Assembly: GCF_030758935.1 (NCBI RefSeq)
Contig: NZ_CP132333.1
Location: 1,302,992 to 1,366,991, forward strand
Reading direction: 5' to 3'
Length of the DNA stretch: 64,000 bases
Source of the DNA: Geothrix sp. PMB-07
GTDB lineage: Bacteria > Acidobacteriota > Holophagae > Holophagales > Holophagaceae
In this document: positions 16,912 through 23,795 of the stretch, one piece after another
Layout of the letters: the number at the start of each line of letters is the position of its first letter
Numbering within the stretch: the stretch's first letter is position 1
Position numbers and translations under genes: made by a program
The notes under the pieces: model-generated
Database searches by the model: none
What the model saw: the letters and a program-made list of their open reading frames with translations, nothing else
Told to the model about the DNA's origin: nothing

Positions 16912-17854
16912 TCAGGCGAGCTTGAAGGCCGCATAATCCACCTTCGTGGCACGGAAGACATTTGGAACTGCCATCCAGGTATCGGGTCCATCTGGGTGTG
17001 TGTTTTCTGCGGCGTTGGCATGCCCTGTGATCCAATTGACCTGTGATCCAATTGACCTGGTCAAATTGGCCCAGCACGTCGATCTCGCCTGTTGGTGTTG
17101 AGCGACTGAGAATCAAGGGCCAGCGCTGATAGGTGCCGTCAAGATTGGGCCTGACATCGGTCGCACCATTCGCGCTGGGATAAATGGCCCCTTCACCATC
17201 GACATAGTTCGGGCCGAATCCCCACCAGGTCCCATCAGCCAGACGGACGCGGAGTTGTGAGGCCCGAGCGGATCCACTGCCCGGCTTAAACCAGGCTCGG
17301 TTTTCGGTTCCCGTATAGCTCCACCGCAGGTTGGTATTACCAGCCAGCGTTATCGCGTTCGGCCACGCCTGATTTGCGCCTAGAACCATGGGATATGGCC
17401 ATTGGCCAGGGCTCGCATACGGCGTCAATGCGAACCCAATAATGGTCGATACATAGACCGTTCCAACCTGCACAACAAGGTCGATCCAACGGCCATTGGC
17501 ACTGAGCCAGTAGCGCATCGCCGCATTCTGCAGCGTCAGTATGGGCCCGGACTGATTCACGCCCCATCCGGTGTGGTGTGCACCTGGTTGAGCCTCAAAG
17601 GCCAGGCCCGCGTCAAAGCCAGTGAAGGCGCTCAACACCCAGTTGTAGTAATCGGCGCCAGCATCGCTGAAAGACTTCATCCCCACGAAGATCTGGTCGG
17701 TCCCCGTCAAGCCAGGCCCACGAAGAATGGCCTCTCCTGTCACGTTCCGCAGGGCCGTCCAGGCTTGAGCGCCCAGGGCGGCTCCGGTCACATAGGCCAC
17801 CACCTTGGACATCAGGTCGTTGTAATCGGTCGCGGTGCCGGTCGTCGTGGCCAT
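16912..17854 (-). pseudogene. Phage tail-associated gene, frameshifted by a 16-bp tandem duplication
   Basis: The gene starts at 17854 (MATTTGTATDYNDLMSKVVA), directly after the tape-measure stop. It reads well to GEIDVLGQFDQVNWITG near 17040. There the unit CTGTGATCCAATTGAC occurs twice in tandem. Removing one copy restores the frame: it continues through HANAAENTHPDGPDTWMAVP and FRATKVDYAAFKLA to a TGA at 16912-16914, giving 308 aa and placing the next gene's ATG 9 bp downstream. In the actual sequence the shifted frame reads an implausible Arg/Cys-rich stretch (HRACQRRRKHTPRW...) and fuses to the next gene. A tail structural role is inferred from position. Confidence 0.8.
17025..17056. repeat. 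16-bp tandem duplication causing a frameshift
   Basis: Two exact, adjacent copies of CTGTGATCCAATTGAC (17025-17040 and 17041-17056). Sixteen is not a multiple of three, so the duplication shifts the reading frame of the minus-strand phage gene. Confidence 0.95.
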
Positions 17855-18271
17855 TCAGCCTCCCATCGCTTCAGGGTTGTCCTTCACCACGCGGATGATG
17901 GCCTTCGTGCCACGCGGGGCCTGGGCGGCCTTCTCCAGAGCCGCCTCCATGTCGTAGACGATGATCGGCATGACACTGACGCTGGGGCTCAGAGCCGCCG
18001 CCATTGCCCCTGGGGAGGGCGGGCCAACCTGGCCGCCGTCCGCGAATCCAGCACCTCGCCAACGCTTGGGATGCAGGCTGGCCAGGAACTGGGTTCCCCA
18101 GAATGCCGTGGTCTCTTGATCATGCACGTATTCGCCGCGATGGACGATTCCCGCCGGTTCGTATTTCCCGCCAAGGCCGGTGTATCCGCCGTCGGCGTAG
18201 GATCCACCAAACGCCTTGATAATCGATTGGGACCAAGTGTTCCCGCCAGCAGCTGAATCCCCTAGCCGGGC
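17855..18271 (-). pseudogene. Tail tape-measure protein, C-terminal fragment (~138 codons)
   Basis: The open frame begins just inside a stop at 18272-18274 with no start of its own. It reads [19 protein letters not shown], then [20 protein letters not shown] and [20 protein letters not shown], then [12 protein letters not shown]. The [21 protein letters not shown] block is a very characteristic ending of lambda-like and Mu-like tape-measure proteins. The frame ends at 17855 immediately before the next gene's ATG, as expected for a genuine C terminus. The N-terminal ~80-90% of the gene is missing and the fragment directly abuts a truncated B-type ATPase gene. Confidence 0.85.
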
Positions 18272-18381
18272 TCACTGGTGACCACCATGATGCTGGCCTC
18301 CGGTGCGGCCCGCCGCTCTAGGATGTCCAGCCCGGCTAGGAACAACCGGAGATTGCTGGTTTTGACGAATTGCCGTTTCAC
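18262..18381 (-). pseudogene. MuB-like transposition ATPase, N-terminal fragment (39 codons)
   Basis: The GTG start at 18381 is preceded by GGAGG 4 nt upstream. The peptide begins MKRQFVKTSNLRLFLAGLDI and ends in IMVVTSEPG followed by TAG. The order (a short N terminus, a helix with LERRAAPEASIMVV, then [GS]EPG) is the lead-in to the Walker A motif (G-E-P-G-x-G-K-T) of phage AAA ATPases that deliver target DNA to MuA. The sequence stops exactly where xGKT should follow, because the reading frame enters tape-measure sequence. It lies 31 bp after the transposase stop, the normal place of gene B. Confidence 0.75.
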
Positions 18382-18412
18382 GATGCCTCCAAAAAAGGGG
18401 GGATGAGGTTGA

Positions 18413-20662
18413 TCACGCCGAAGCCGCGTCATCGCGGCCCAGCAGGGTTGAAAACAAGTGGTCTTGACGCAGTCGGCGCTGCACCATCGCGGTTTCGTCC
18501 GCGTCGGCCAGGTCGGGGTTATCGAGGATCCAGCAGTAGTAGTCGCGGTCCGACTTGAAGGCTGGTCGCCGAGCTTCACCTGTAGACTCTTCCGTCTGAG
18601 GCTCAGTGCTCACGGGATCTTCAGGCAGCCCTAGCTTACGAAGCTGGGCATCGGAGGCCGCCACCATCTCAGGGGTCAGGGCCTGGATCGCAAGAGGTTC
18701 GGAGGCCGCATCACCCAGCACTCGCTGGGCCCTTTGCTCCAAGCGCTGCCGCTGTCCTTCTTGGCGCTTTTCTCGGAGGCTTTCCACGTAGGGCTTCGGG
18801 AAATACGCTGCCTTGTTGGCCTCGAAGCCAGCCTCGCAGATGAAGGTGCCATCCTTTCTGCTGACCCAAATGCGCGTGGCATCATGGATGTCAAAGGCCA
18901 CGCGGACCTCTTCTCCATGCAGTTCGGCTAGCTCAGTGTTGAAGTAGGTGTTGCCGAAGAGCTGGATTTCTCCGCGCCGGACCTGGCGCAGTTCCTCTGG
19001 CCGGAACTCATCCAAGCTGATGGGAAGACCCTCTGGCTTCCAGCCCAGTTCCTGCGCCTTGGCCCATGTCTGGTCAGGGCTCAGTCTTCGCTGGCGGCCG
19101 GTTTCGGAATCAAGGGCCTTGGGGCAGGCCTTGCTCGCCCTCTGGTTGTGAGCTGCCACGGCCTGCTCAACAAACGCCACAAAGGCCTGCCAGGAGGGCA
19201 GCACCGGTTGACCCTGACGGCTGGCCTTGAAGACGATTTGCCGAGCCTGGCGATCCATGGAGGCGCCGACGTAGGTTGCAAAGGCTTTGGCAGCCAGATC
19301 CACCCAAACGGTCTTTTGCAGGTGTTCAATCACACCCCGCGCTTGCGAGTTGTAGGGAATGCTGAAGTGGTGTTCATAGCCCAGGCGGGCCTTCAAAGCC
19401 TCCATGCGTTCGTTGCGATAGCCTGGGCCGTTATCCGTATAGAAGATCAGCGGGACACCGCCCGTGAGCACGGCCATGCGGAATGCATCCATGACCGACC
19501 AGGTGCTTTCCTTCTCCCAGGCCGACCACCCGACGATACGGTTGGTGCTCACGTCGGCAACCATCGTCAGTTCGGGCCGGAAGGGCCGCCCATGTTCAGG
19601 ATGTGCAATCTCGGCATCAAAGGTGTGACCGTCTGCAGTGAGCACGTCAAAGGGGAATTCAGGCTTCTCACGGCGCCGGAAAGGCTTGATGGTCTTGAGT
19701 TCGCGGGGCAGCATCCTGCCGCGTTCACGGTCTACCGCGCCAACCTTGAGGAGCCACCTGCGGGCGCTGTCATAGCTGGGCACCAAGGCTCCAGCTGGCA
19801 GTTGTCCGACCAGCGTTTGGACCGCCCAGCTAAGGGATGGTTTCTGGGGCTGGCGGTAGATCTCCAGTAGTTGTGGAAGCCAGGCAGGCATTGAGCGGTC
19901 GCAGGCCTTGGGCGCGAGCCGTTCCATGCCCTGTTTGGCATCAGCGGCCCAGCGTTGGAGCGTTCTGCGTGAAAGCGTTCGATCCCCCGACTGGCCAGAG
20001 CGAGCATTGGCCAGGGGAAGGAGGGTTTTCAAGTTCTCTGGAAGAGCACCTGACTCGACCTCTCCAAAGAGGCGATTCAAGGCCCTGTCTCGGCTGACTC
20101 GCCCCTCTTCAATCAGGTGGTCGACATAGCGAAGGATGGCCAAACGAGCATCCATTCGTTGCCGCTGCCAGCTCTTCATGGCGGAGATAGCGGTGGGGTC
20201 TGATGCTGGAGCGATGACAACAGTGGAAGGAAGCGGCAATTTTGCAGCGGCCTCTGCGGCCTCCAAACGCTGCATAGCCAACGGGAAGATCTTTGCCAAG
20301 GACTGTTGATGGACCCGGAAACTAGGCTTTCCCGCTCGATGGCCAATTTCTTCGACAACCACCTCTGCCTGCAGTCGGCCTTGGGCGATATACCGCTGGA
20401 TCGTCCTGACTGACGAGCCAGCGAATTCGGCCGCTTCTGCAGTTGAAAGGAGACGACAATCCGAAGGGGTGGCCGCCACACCCCTCCCACCCCCAATCAT
20501 TTCATTGGCACTGTTTTCATATGTTTGCCAACTGTCGCCTGTCCGTTGCGGAATGACGCCAGCACCCGCACAAACAGGCGCCAGTTTGGCGACAGAGGCA
20601 GAACTGGCGACATCCGGACTCGACGCCATCCTCGATGGTTTCAATGCCGCAGGCTTTGCCAT
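18413..20662 (-). CDS. Mu-type DDE transposase (protein A)
   Basis: A 749-aa transposase that looks intact. Residues ~71-103 form a helix-turn-helix (LLSTAEAAEFAGSSVRTIQR, YIAQGRLQ). The catalytic triad reads Asp344 (FDVLTADGHTF), Asp410 (IFYTDNGPGY) and Glu446 (ARGVIEHLQ). A Mu C-terminal beta-barrel-like region follows (~580-650). I chose ATG at 20662 rather than the upstream in-frame codon at 20782: the stop of the Ner-like gene is at 20670 and its TGA overlaps a GAGG ribosome binding site 5-6 nt before the ATG, implying coupling. It catalyses strand transfer at the element ends; it normally needs MuB, which is truncated here. Confidence 0.93.
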   Translation of the reverse strand: MAKPAALKPSRMASSPDVASSASVAKLAPVCAGAGVIPQRTGDSWQTYENSANEMIGGGRGVAATPSDCRLLSTAEAAEFAGSSVRTIQRYIAQGRLQAEVVVEEIGHRAGKPSFRVHQQSLAKIFPLAMQRLEAAEAAAKLPLPSTVVIAPASDPTAISAMKSWQRQRMDARLAILRYVDHLIEEGRVSRDRALNRLFGEVESGALPENLKTLLPLANARSGQSGDRTLSRRTLQRWAADAKQGMERLAPKACDRSMPAWLPQLLEIYRQPQKPSLSWAVQTLVGQLPAGALVPSYDSARRWLLKVGAVDRERGRMLPRELKTIKPFRRREKPEFPFDVLTADGHTFDAEIAHPEHGRPFRPELTMVADVSTNRIVGWSAWEKESTWSVMDAFRMAVLTGGVPLIFYTDNGPGYRNERMEALKARLGYEHHFSIPYNSQARGVIEHLQKTVWVDLAAKAFATYVGASMDRQARQIVFKASRQGQPVLPSWQAFVAFVEQAVAAHNQRASKACPKALDSETGRQRRLSPDQTWAKAQELGWKPEGLPISLDEFRPEELRQVRRGEIQLFGNTYFNTELAELHGEEVRVAFDIHDATRIWVSRKDGTFICEAGFEANKAAYFPKPYVESLREKRQEGQRQRLEQRAQRVLGDAASEPLAIQALTPEMVAASDAQLRKLGLPEDPVSTEPQTEESTGEARRPAFKSDRDYYCWILDNPDLADADETAMVQRRLRQDHLFSTLLGRDDAASA

Positions 20663-20669
20663 AGATGCC

Positions 20670-20999
20670 TCAAGCCGCACTGGAAGTGCTTCGTCCCCAC
20701 ATCCGATTCGGCTCGATGCCAAACCTTGCAGCGATAGCATCCTCAATCCGCCGATCGCGCTTCCTCCGGGCGATGACGGCATGCACGTATGAGTCGCTGA
20801 CTCCCATCAGTTCGGCGAAGGTCTTGATATCGACCTGATACCGTTCAAAGATGGCTTTAATCCCCTCGGGCCTGACACTCCCGTCCAAATTCACGACTCC
20901 GGCGAACAGCCGTTGAAAATCAAAAACCGTTTCCAGACGGGCTTCCTGCGCCGTAGGTAGGCCGATGGCCGCCCCTGGATTGACATCCTTTTGAGGCAT
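20670..20999 (-). CDS. Ner-like phage early regulator, helix-turn-helix protein
   Basis: A 109-aa protein with AAGGAG 8 nt before its ATG. The C-terminal half has a helix-turn-helix: VDIKTFAELMGVSDSYVHAV, then RRKRDRRIEDAIAARFGIEP. The N-terminal half is unassigned. It is the first gene of the leftward early transcript, between the divergent repressor and the transposase, the position of ner/negative regulators in Mu-like phages. It probably tunes the early promoter. Its stop overlaps the ribosome binding site of the transposase gene. Confidence 0.75.
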   Translation of the reverse strand: MPQKDVNPGAAIGLPTAQEARLETVFDFQRLFAGVVNLDGSVRPEGIKAIFERYQVDIKTFAELMGVSDSYVHAVIARRKRDRRIEDAIAARFGIEPNRMWGRSTSSAA

Positions 21000-21044
21000 T
21001 CCAAAATCTCCTTGAGTTGGTGCGGTGTCGAACCACCGTTGAGA

Positions 21045-21074
21045 TCAGTATTGCTCTTAAAAAGAGCAAGTCAA
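21045..21074 (-). promoter_or_regulatory. Early promoter with repressor operator filling the spacer
   Basis: On the minus strand TTGACT (-35, 21069-21074) and TACTGA (-10, 21045-21050) are separated by 18 bp. The spacer is almost exactly a perfect dyad: TTGCTCTT, 3 nt, AAGAGCAA (21051-21069). A protein bound there would block RNA polymerase, so it is the best candidate operator for the divergent repressor. A further half-site (GCGCTCTTT) lies near 21082-21090 toward the repressor gene. Confidence 0.75.
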
Positions 21075-21128
21075 GCCTGAGGCGCTCTTTTTTTGTGCAG
21101 GTAGGTAAGGGAAGGTTGGGTAAGGGAT

Positions 21129-21827
21129 ATGGAACCGCATGAACGTCTGCAGGAAATACGGAAAGAGATAGGACTTACAACGCGGGCTATGGCCGACGAG
21201 CTCGGGGTTGGCGCGTCTGTCTATTCTCAATGGGAGACAGGGAAGCCTCCGTTGCGTAAACCCAACGCCCTTGCGATTCAAGCGGTGTTTGGTTACCGCT
21301 GGGAATGGCTCATGACAGGCGAGGGGCCCAGGAAGGTCCAGATGGCTTCTGGGTCCTATGGCCTGATATCTATCCCCATCCTTGAGGTTTTCCAGGGCAA
21401 GCCGGTGCGCAACGATACGGCTGATGTCCAGGCGTTTAAGAGACGATTCCTGGAAGATCTAGTGAGTAGAGCTGGCGCGGGGTCTGTTGAGGACCTTTAT
21501 TTGTTCGAGGTAACAGACAATTTCAACCTCCCATTTCTTGGAGAGGGAAGCTTGGCTCTCGTGAATCCGGCAGTCGAGTTGCGGCAATCACCCGTGGCGG
21601 GTGGCTTATACCTGGTTCGCAGGGGCCCAAGCGCCTCTAAGGCGCTAATCCGGCGTGTTTTCCATGGTGACTCCAAGGAGAACGGCCCCTACCTGCTGCT
21701 TTCAACATCTGGTTTAAACGGCGTCATCGTTCCACTGAAAAACACAGACATTTGTGAGATCGTTCTTGGTCATGTTGGTTGGTATACAAGTCCAGAGTCC
21801 GCTGCGAACCCCCTCGATGGACACTGA
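21129..21827 (+). CDS. Prophage repressor, XRE helix-turn-helix with S24-like C-terminal domain
   Basis: A 232-aa protein transcribed divergently from the early genes. Residues ~5-60 form an XRE-type helix-turn-helix (RLQEIRKEIGLTTRAMADEL, GVGASVYSQWETGKPPLRKP). Residues ~120-225 resemble the LexA/CI S24 fold (LYLFEVTDNFNLPFLGEGSL, ALVNP, KALIRRVFHG). The usual GDSMxP serine is replaced (TDNFNLP) and the KR lysine position reads RR, so neither member of the Ser-Lys dyad is evident. Self-cleavage in the SOS response is therefore unlikely. This matches a non-inducible lysogeny repressor, acting on the dyad at 21051-21069. Confidence 0.85.
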   Translation: MEPHERLQEIRKEIGLTTRAMADELGVGASVYSQWETGKPPLRKPNALAIQAVFGYRWEWLMTGEGPRKVQMASGSYGLISIPILEVFQGKPVRNDTADVQAFKRRFLEDLVSRAGAGSVEDLYLFEVTDNFNLPFLGEGSLALVNPAVELRQSPVAGGLYLVRRGPSASKALIRRVFHGDSKENGPYLLLSTSGLNGVIVPLKNTDICEIVLGHVGWYTSPESAANPLDGH

Positions 21828-22008
21828 CGGGCCAGAAGGCGCCAAACCTGCCGCAAATTGGCGCCAGTAATTGCAAACACTGGTCAATCCGTGCCAAAGC
21901 AAGTGCACACGATTGGCGCCTGCCTATCCGGTGCAAACCCGCGCACGAATTGAACCTAATCACCTGCGCCAATTCCGGTGCCAGTGACAAAGCAGTCGCC
22001 TCCCCACA
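21828..22008. other. Left end of the Mu-like element with an array of transposase-site-like repeats
   Basis: No gene. The terminal ACA is at 22006-22008. Repeated TTGGCGCC-like words occur at 21838-21847, 21857-21868, 21889-21900, 21911-21922 and 21965-21986, in both orientations, and the terminal copy AGTCGCC is at 21994-22000. The matching right end has GGCGAC and TTTGGCGC. I infer multiple L-type transposase binding sites, as in Mu (L1-L3). Confidence 0.65.
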
Positions 22009-22013
22009 GCCAG
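22009..22013. repeat. Target-site duplication GCCAG, left-end side of the Mu-like element
   Basis: GCCAG follows directly after the terminal ACA of the element and matches the five bases before its TGT end at 9662. Confidence 0.8.
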
Positions 22014-22062
22014 CCCCGGTCTCGCTCCCGACAGCGCCCCGCGCTGTCTCCGCGATCCCACT

Positions 22063-22206
<144 letters not shown>

Positions 22207-22251
22207 CGAAGAACTGACTGTACTGGAAATGGGAGGTGGTGTCCAGCGCGC

Positions 22252-22659
22252 CTATTCGGATTCGAGACCGAGGCGGATCCGTTCCAGTCGGCGCGCTTCC
22301 AGCAAGCGCAGGGCGCGGCGCAGGGGATCGGGATCCTTGGGCTGCTCAAGCACCTCCGCAGGCGGGTCACAGGGCACGATCTGGAGGCCCATGAGGCTCA
22401 GCCCCAGAGCGCGCTGGATACGGTCCCGCACCTGGGGCCACACAGCGGTGGCGGCCTCCCGCAGGGGGGCGATGCGGGAGAGTTCCCAGCAGCCCATGAC
22501 CAGGATGTTGCCCTGCACACGCAGGGGCCGCGTGCGTTCCGCCAGGGCCGGCCCCACCACGAAATGCCAGGCCTGGCGCAGGCGCGCCTCCGCCTTCTGG
22601 TTGGGCAGGCGGGCACCCATGGGCACCAGCCGGGGTAGCGGGCGGGGCCCAGGTTTCAT
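22252..22659 (-). CDS. dciA: DUF721/DciA family protein (putative replicative helicase loader)
   Basis: A 135-aa protein with the DUF721 domain in its N-terminal ~90 residues: LRQAWHFVVGPALAERTRPL, then VQGNILVMGCWELSRIAPLR, then IQRALG. This is the KH-like fold of DciA, which helps load DnaB in bacteria lacking DnaC or DnaI. The C-terminal tail is charged and Arg-rich, as usual. It overlaps the CoA transferase stop by 4 bp (ATGA) and is followed by tRNA-Pro. Assignment to the family is good; the replication role here is from the family. Confidence 0.8.
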   Translation of the reverse strand: MKPGPRPLPRLVPMGARLPNQKAEARLRQAWHFVVGPALAERTRPLRVQGNILVMGCWELSRIAPLREAATAVWPQVRDRIQRALGLSLMGLQIVPCDPPAEVLEQPKDPDPLRRALRLLEARRLERIRLGLESE

Positions 22660-23774
22660 GGCTTCCAGCGGGGTGGAGGCAGGGAGGCGCAGGCCCGTTC
22701 ACCGTTCAGCAGCAACGGCGAAGCCAAGGTGGGCACCATGGTGTTGGTTTCCACTTCAAACAGCGGCTGCAGCAGGTTGTGCAGGGTCCCGCCCTGGCGG
22801 AAGAGCACCTCATCGACGCTGCGCACCCGGCTGGCGGGGATGGCGTTGGCTTCGCAGACGGCGAGCACCTCTTCCACGGTGCTCAGGCGAGTGCGGGCCT
22901 CGATGAGGGCCACGAGTTCCTCGCGGTCCTTCACGCGGCCGCGGTTCTTCCGCCATTCGGGCCGGGCTTCCAGATCGAGGCCCAGCCACAAGGCCAGCAC
23001 CTCGAATTGCCGGTCGCTGCCCACGCCGATGGCCACGTCGCCATCGCTGCAGCGGAAGGATTGGTAGGGCACGATCTGCGGATGCGCGTTGCCCCAGCGT
23101 TCCGGAGCCTTGCCGGTCATGAGGGAGCCCGCGGCCACATTCACCAGCCCCGCAAGGGCCGCTTCCATGAGAGGCACTTCGATGTGGATGGCCTCGCCCG
23201 TGCGTTCGCGGTGCAGCAGGGCCGCCTGGATGCCGTTGGCGCAGTAGAGACCCGCCAGCACATCCACCAGGGCCACGCCCACTTTCATGGGACGCCCTTC
23301 GGGTTCACCCGTGATGGCCATCCAGCCGCTTTCGGCCTGGATGATGAAGTCGTAGCCGGCGCGGCGGGAGGCCGTGACATCCGAGGCGAAGCCACGTACG
23401 GAGGCCAGGATGAGCTTGGGGAACTTGGCGTGGAGCCGCTTCCAGCCCAGGCCCAGGCGGTCGGCGGAATCGGCGCGGAAGTTTTCCACCAGCACATCGG
23501 CGTCCTTCAGCAGCTCGAAGAGATCGGCCTTGCCCTCCTCGGTGTGGAGGTCGATGTTGCGGGTCTTCTTACCGCGATTGGCGGCTCGGAAATAGGCGCT
23601 TTCGCCCGTTTCACCGTCCTCGAAGGGCGGTCCCCAGCCCCGGGTGGGATCGCCTCCGGGAGGCTCCAGCTTCTGCACTTCGGCGCCGAAATCCGCCAGC
23701 AGCTGCGTGGCGAAGGGACCGGCCAGCACGCAGGACAGGTCCACGATCCTGAAGTGGGATAGAGGCTTGGGCAT
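22656..23774 (-). CDS. Class III CoA transferase (CaiB/BaiF family)
   Basis: A 372-aa cytoplasmic enzyme that transfers CoA between organic acids. The N terminus FRIVDLSCVLAGPFATQLLA, DFGAEVQKLEPPGGDPTRGW and the NRGKKTRNIDL segment are family hallmarks. The expected catalytic aspartate is Asp171 in VALVDVLAGLYCANG. GGAGA lies 7 nt before the ATG. Length is slightly below the ~400 aa usual for the family, with a compact C terminus. The substrate (formyl-, carnitinyl-, succinyl- or arylacyl-CoA) cannot be told. Confidence 0.9.
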   Translation of the reverse strand: MPKPLSHFRIVDLSCVLAGPFATQLLADFGAEVQKLEPPGGDPTRGWGPPFEDGETGESAYFRAANRGKKTRNIDLHTEEGKADLFELLKDADVLVENFRADSADRLGLGWKRLHAKFPKLILASVRGFASDVTASRRAGYDFIIQAESGWMAITGEPEGRPMKVGVALVDVLAGLYCANGIQAALLHRERTGEAIHIEVPLMEAALAGLVNVAAGSLMTGKAPERWGNAHPQIVPYQSFRCSDGDVAIGVGSDRQFEVLALWLGLDLEARPEWRKNRGRVKDREELVALIEARTRLSTVEEVLAVCEANAIPASRVRSVDEVLFRQGGTLHNLLQPLFEVETNTMVPTLASPLLLNGERACASLPPPRWKP

Positions 23775-23795
23775 CGCGGGTCTCCAGGAACCAGC

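Larger units (their letters stand above)
9662..22008 (-). mobile_element. Deleted Mu-like transposable prophage, 12,347 bp
   Basis: The element is oriented with its left (early) end at high coordinates. The ends are 5'-TGT...ACA-3' and the first 23 bases of the two ends agree at 16 positions, including GGCGAC at bases 9-14 and TTTG at 18-21. A 5-bp GCCAG repeat flanks both ends. Content from left end: divergent repressor, Ner-like regulator, DDE transposase A, a B-ATPase fragment, a tape-measure fragment, then tail-tip and fibre genes up to the right end. Head, packaging, lysis, portal, sheath and tube genes are missing. The gene order is that of Mu-family phages with one large internal deletion. 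Confidence 0.9.

Noticed and set aside
15941-17854. Single 637-aa phage protein
   Set aside because: The middle is a frame-shifted, Arg/Cys-rich stretch caused by a 16-bp tandem duplication; two normal genes are recovered when one repeat copy is ignored.
9662-21989. Alternative left end of the Mu-like element at ...GTGACA (21989), where GCCAGTG also occurs
   Set aside because: The base pairs following it (AAGCA) do not match the five bases before 9662. The ACA at 22008 is followed by exactly GCCAG and gives better end-to-end similarity.
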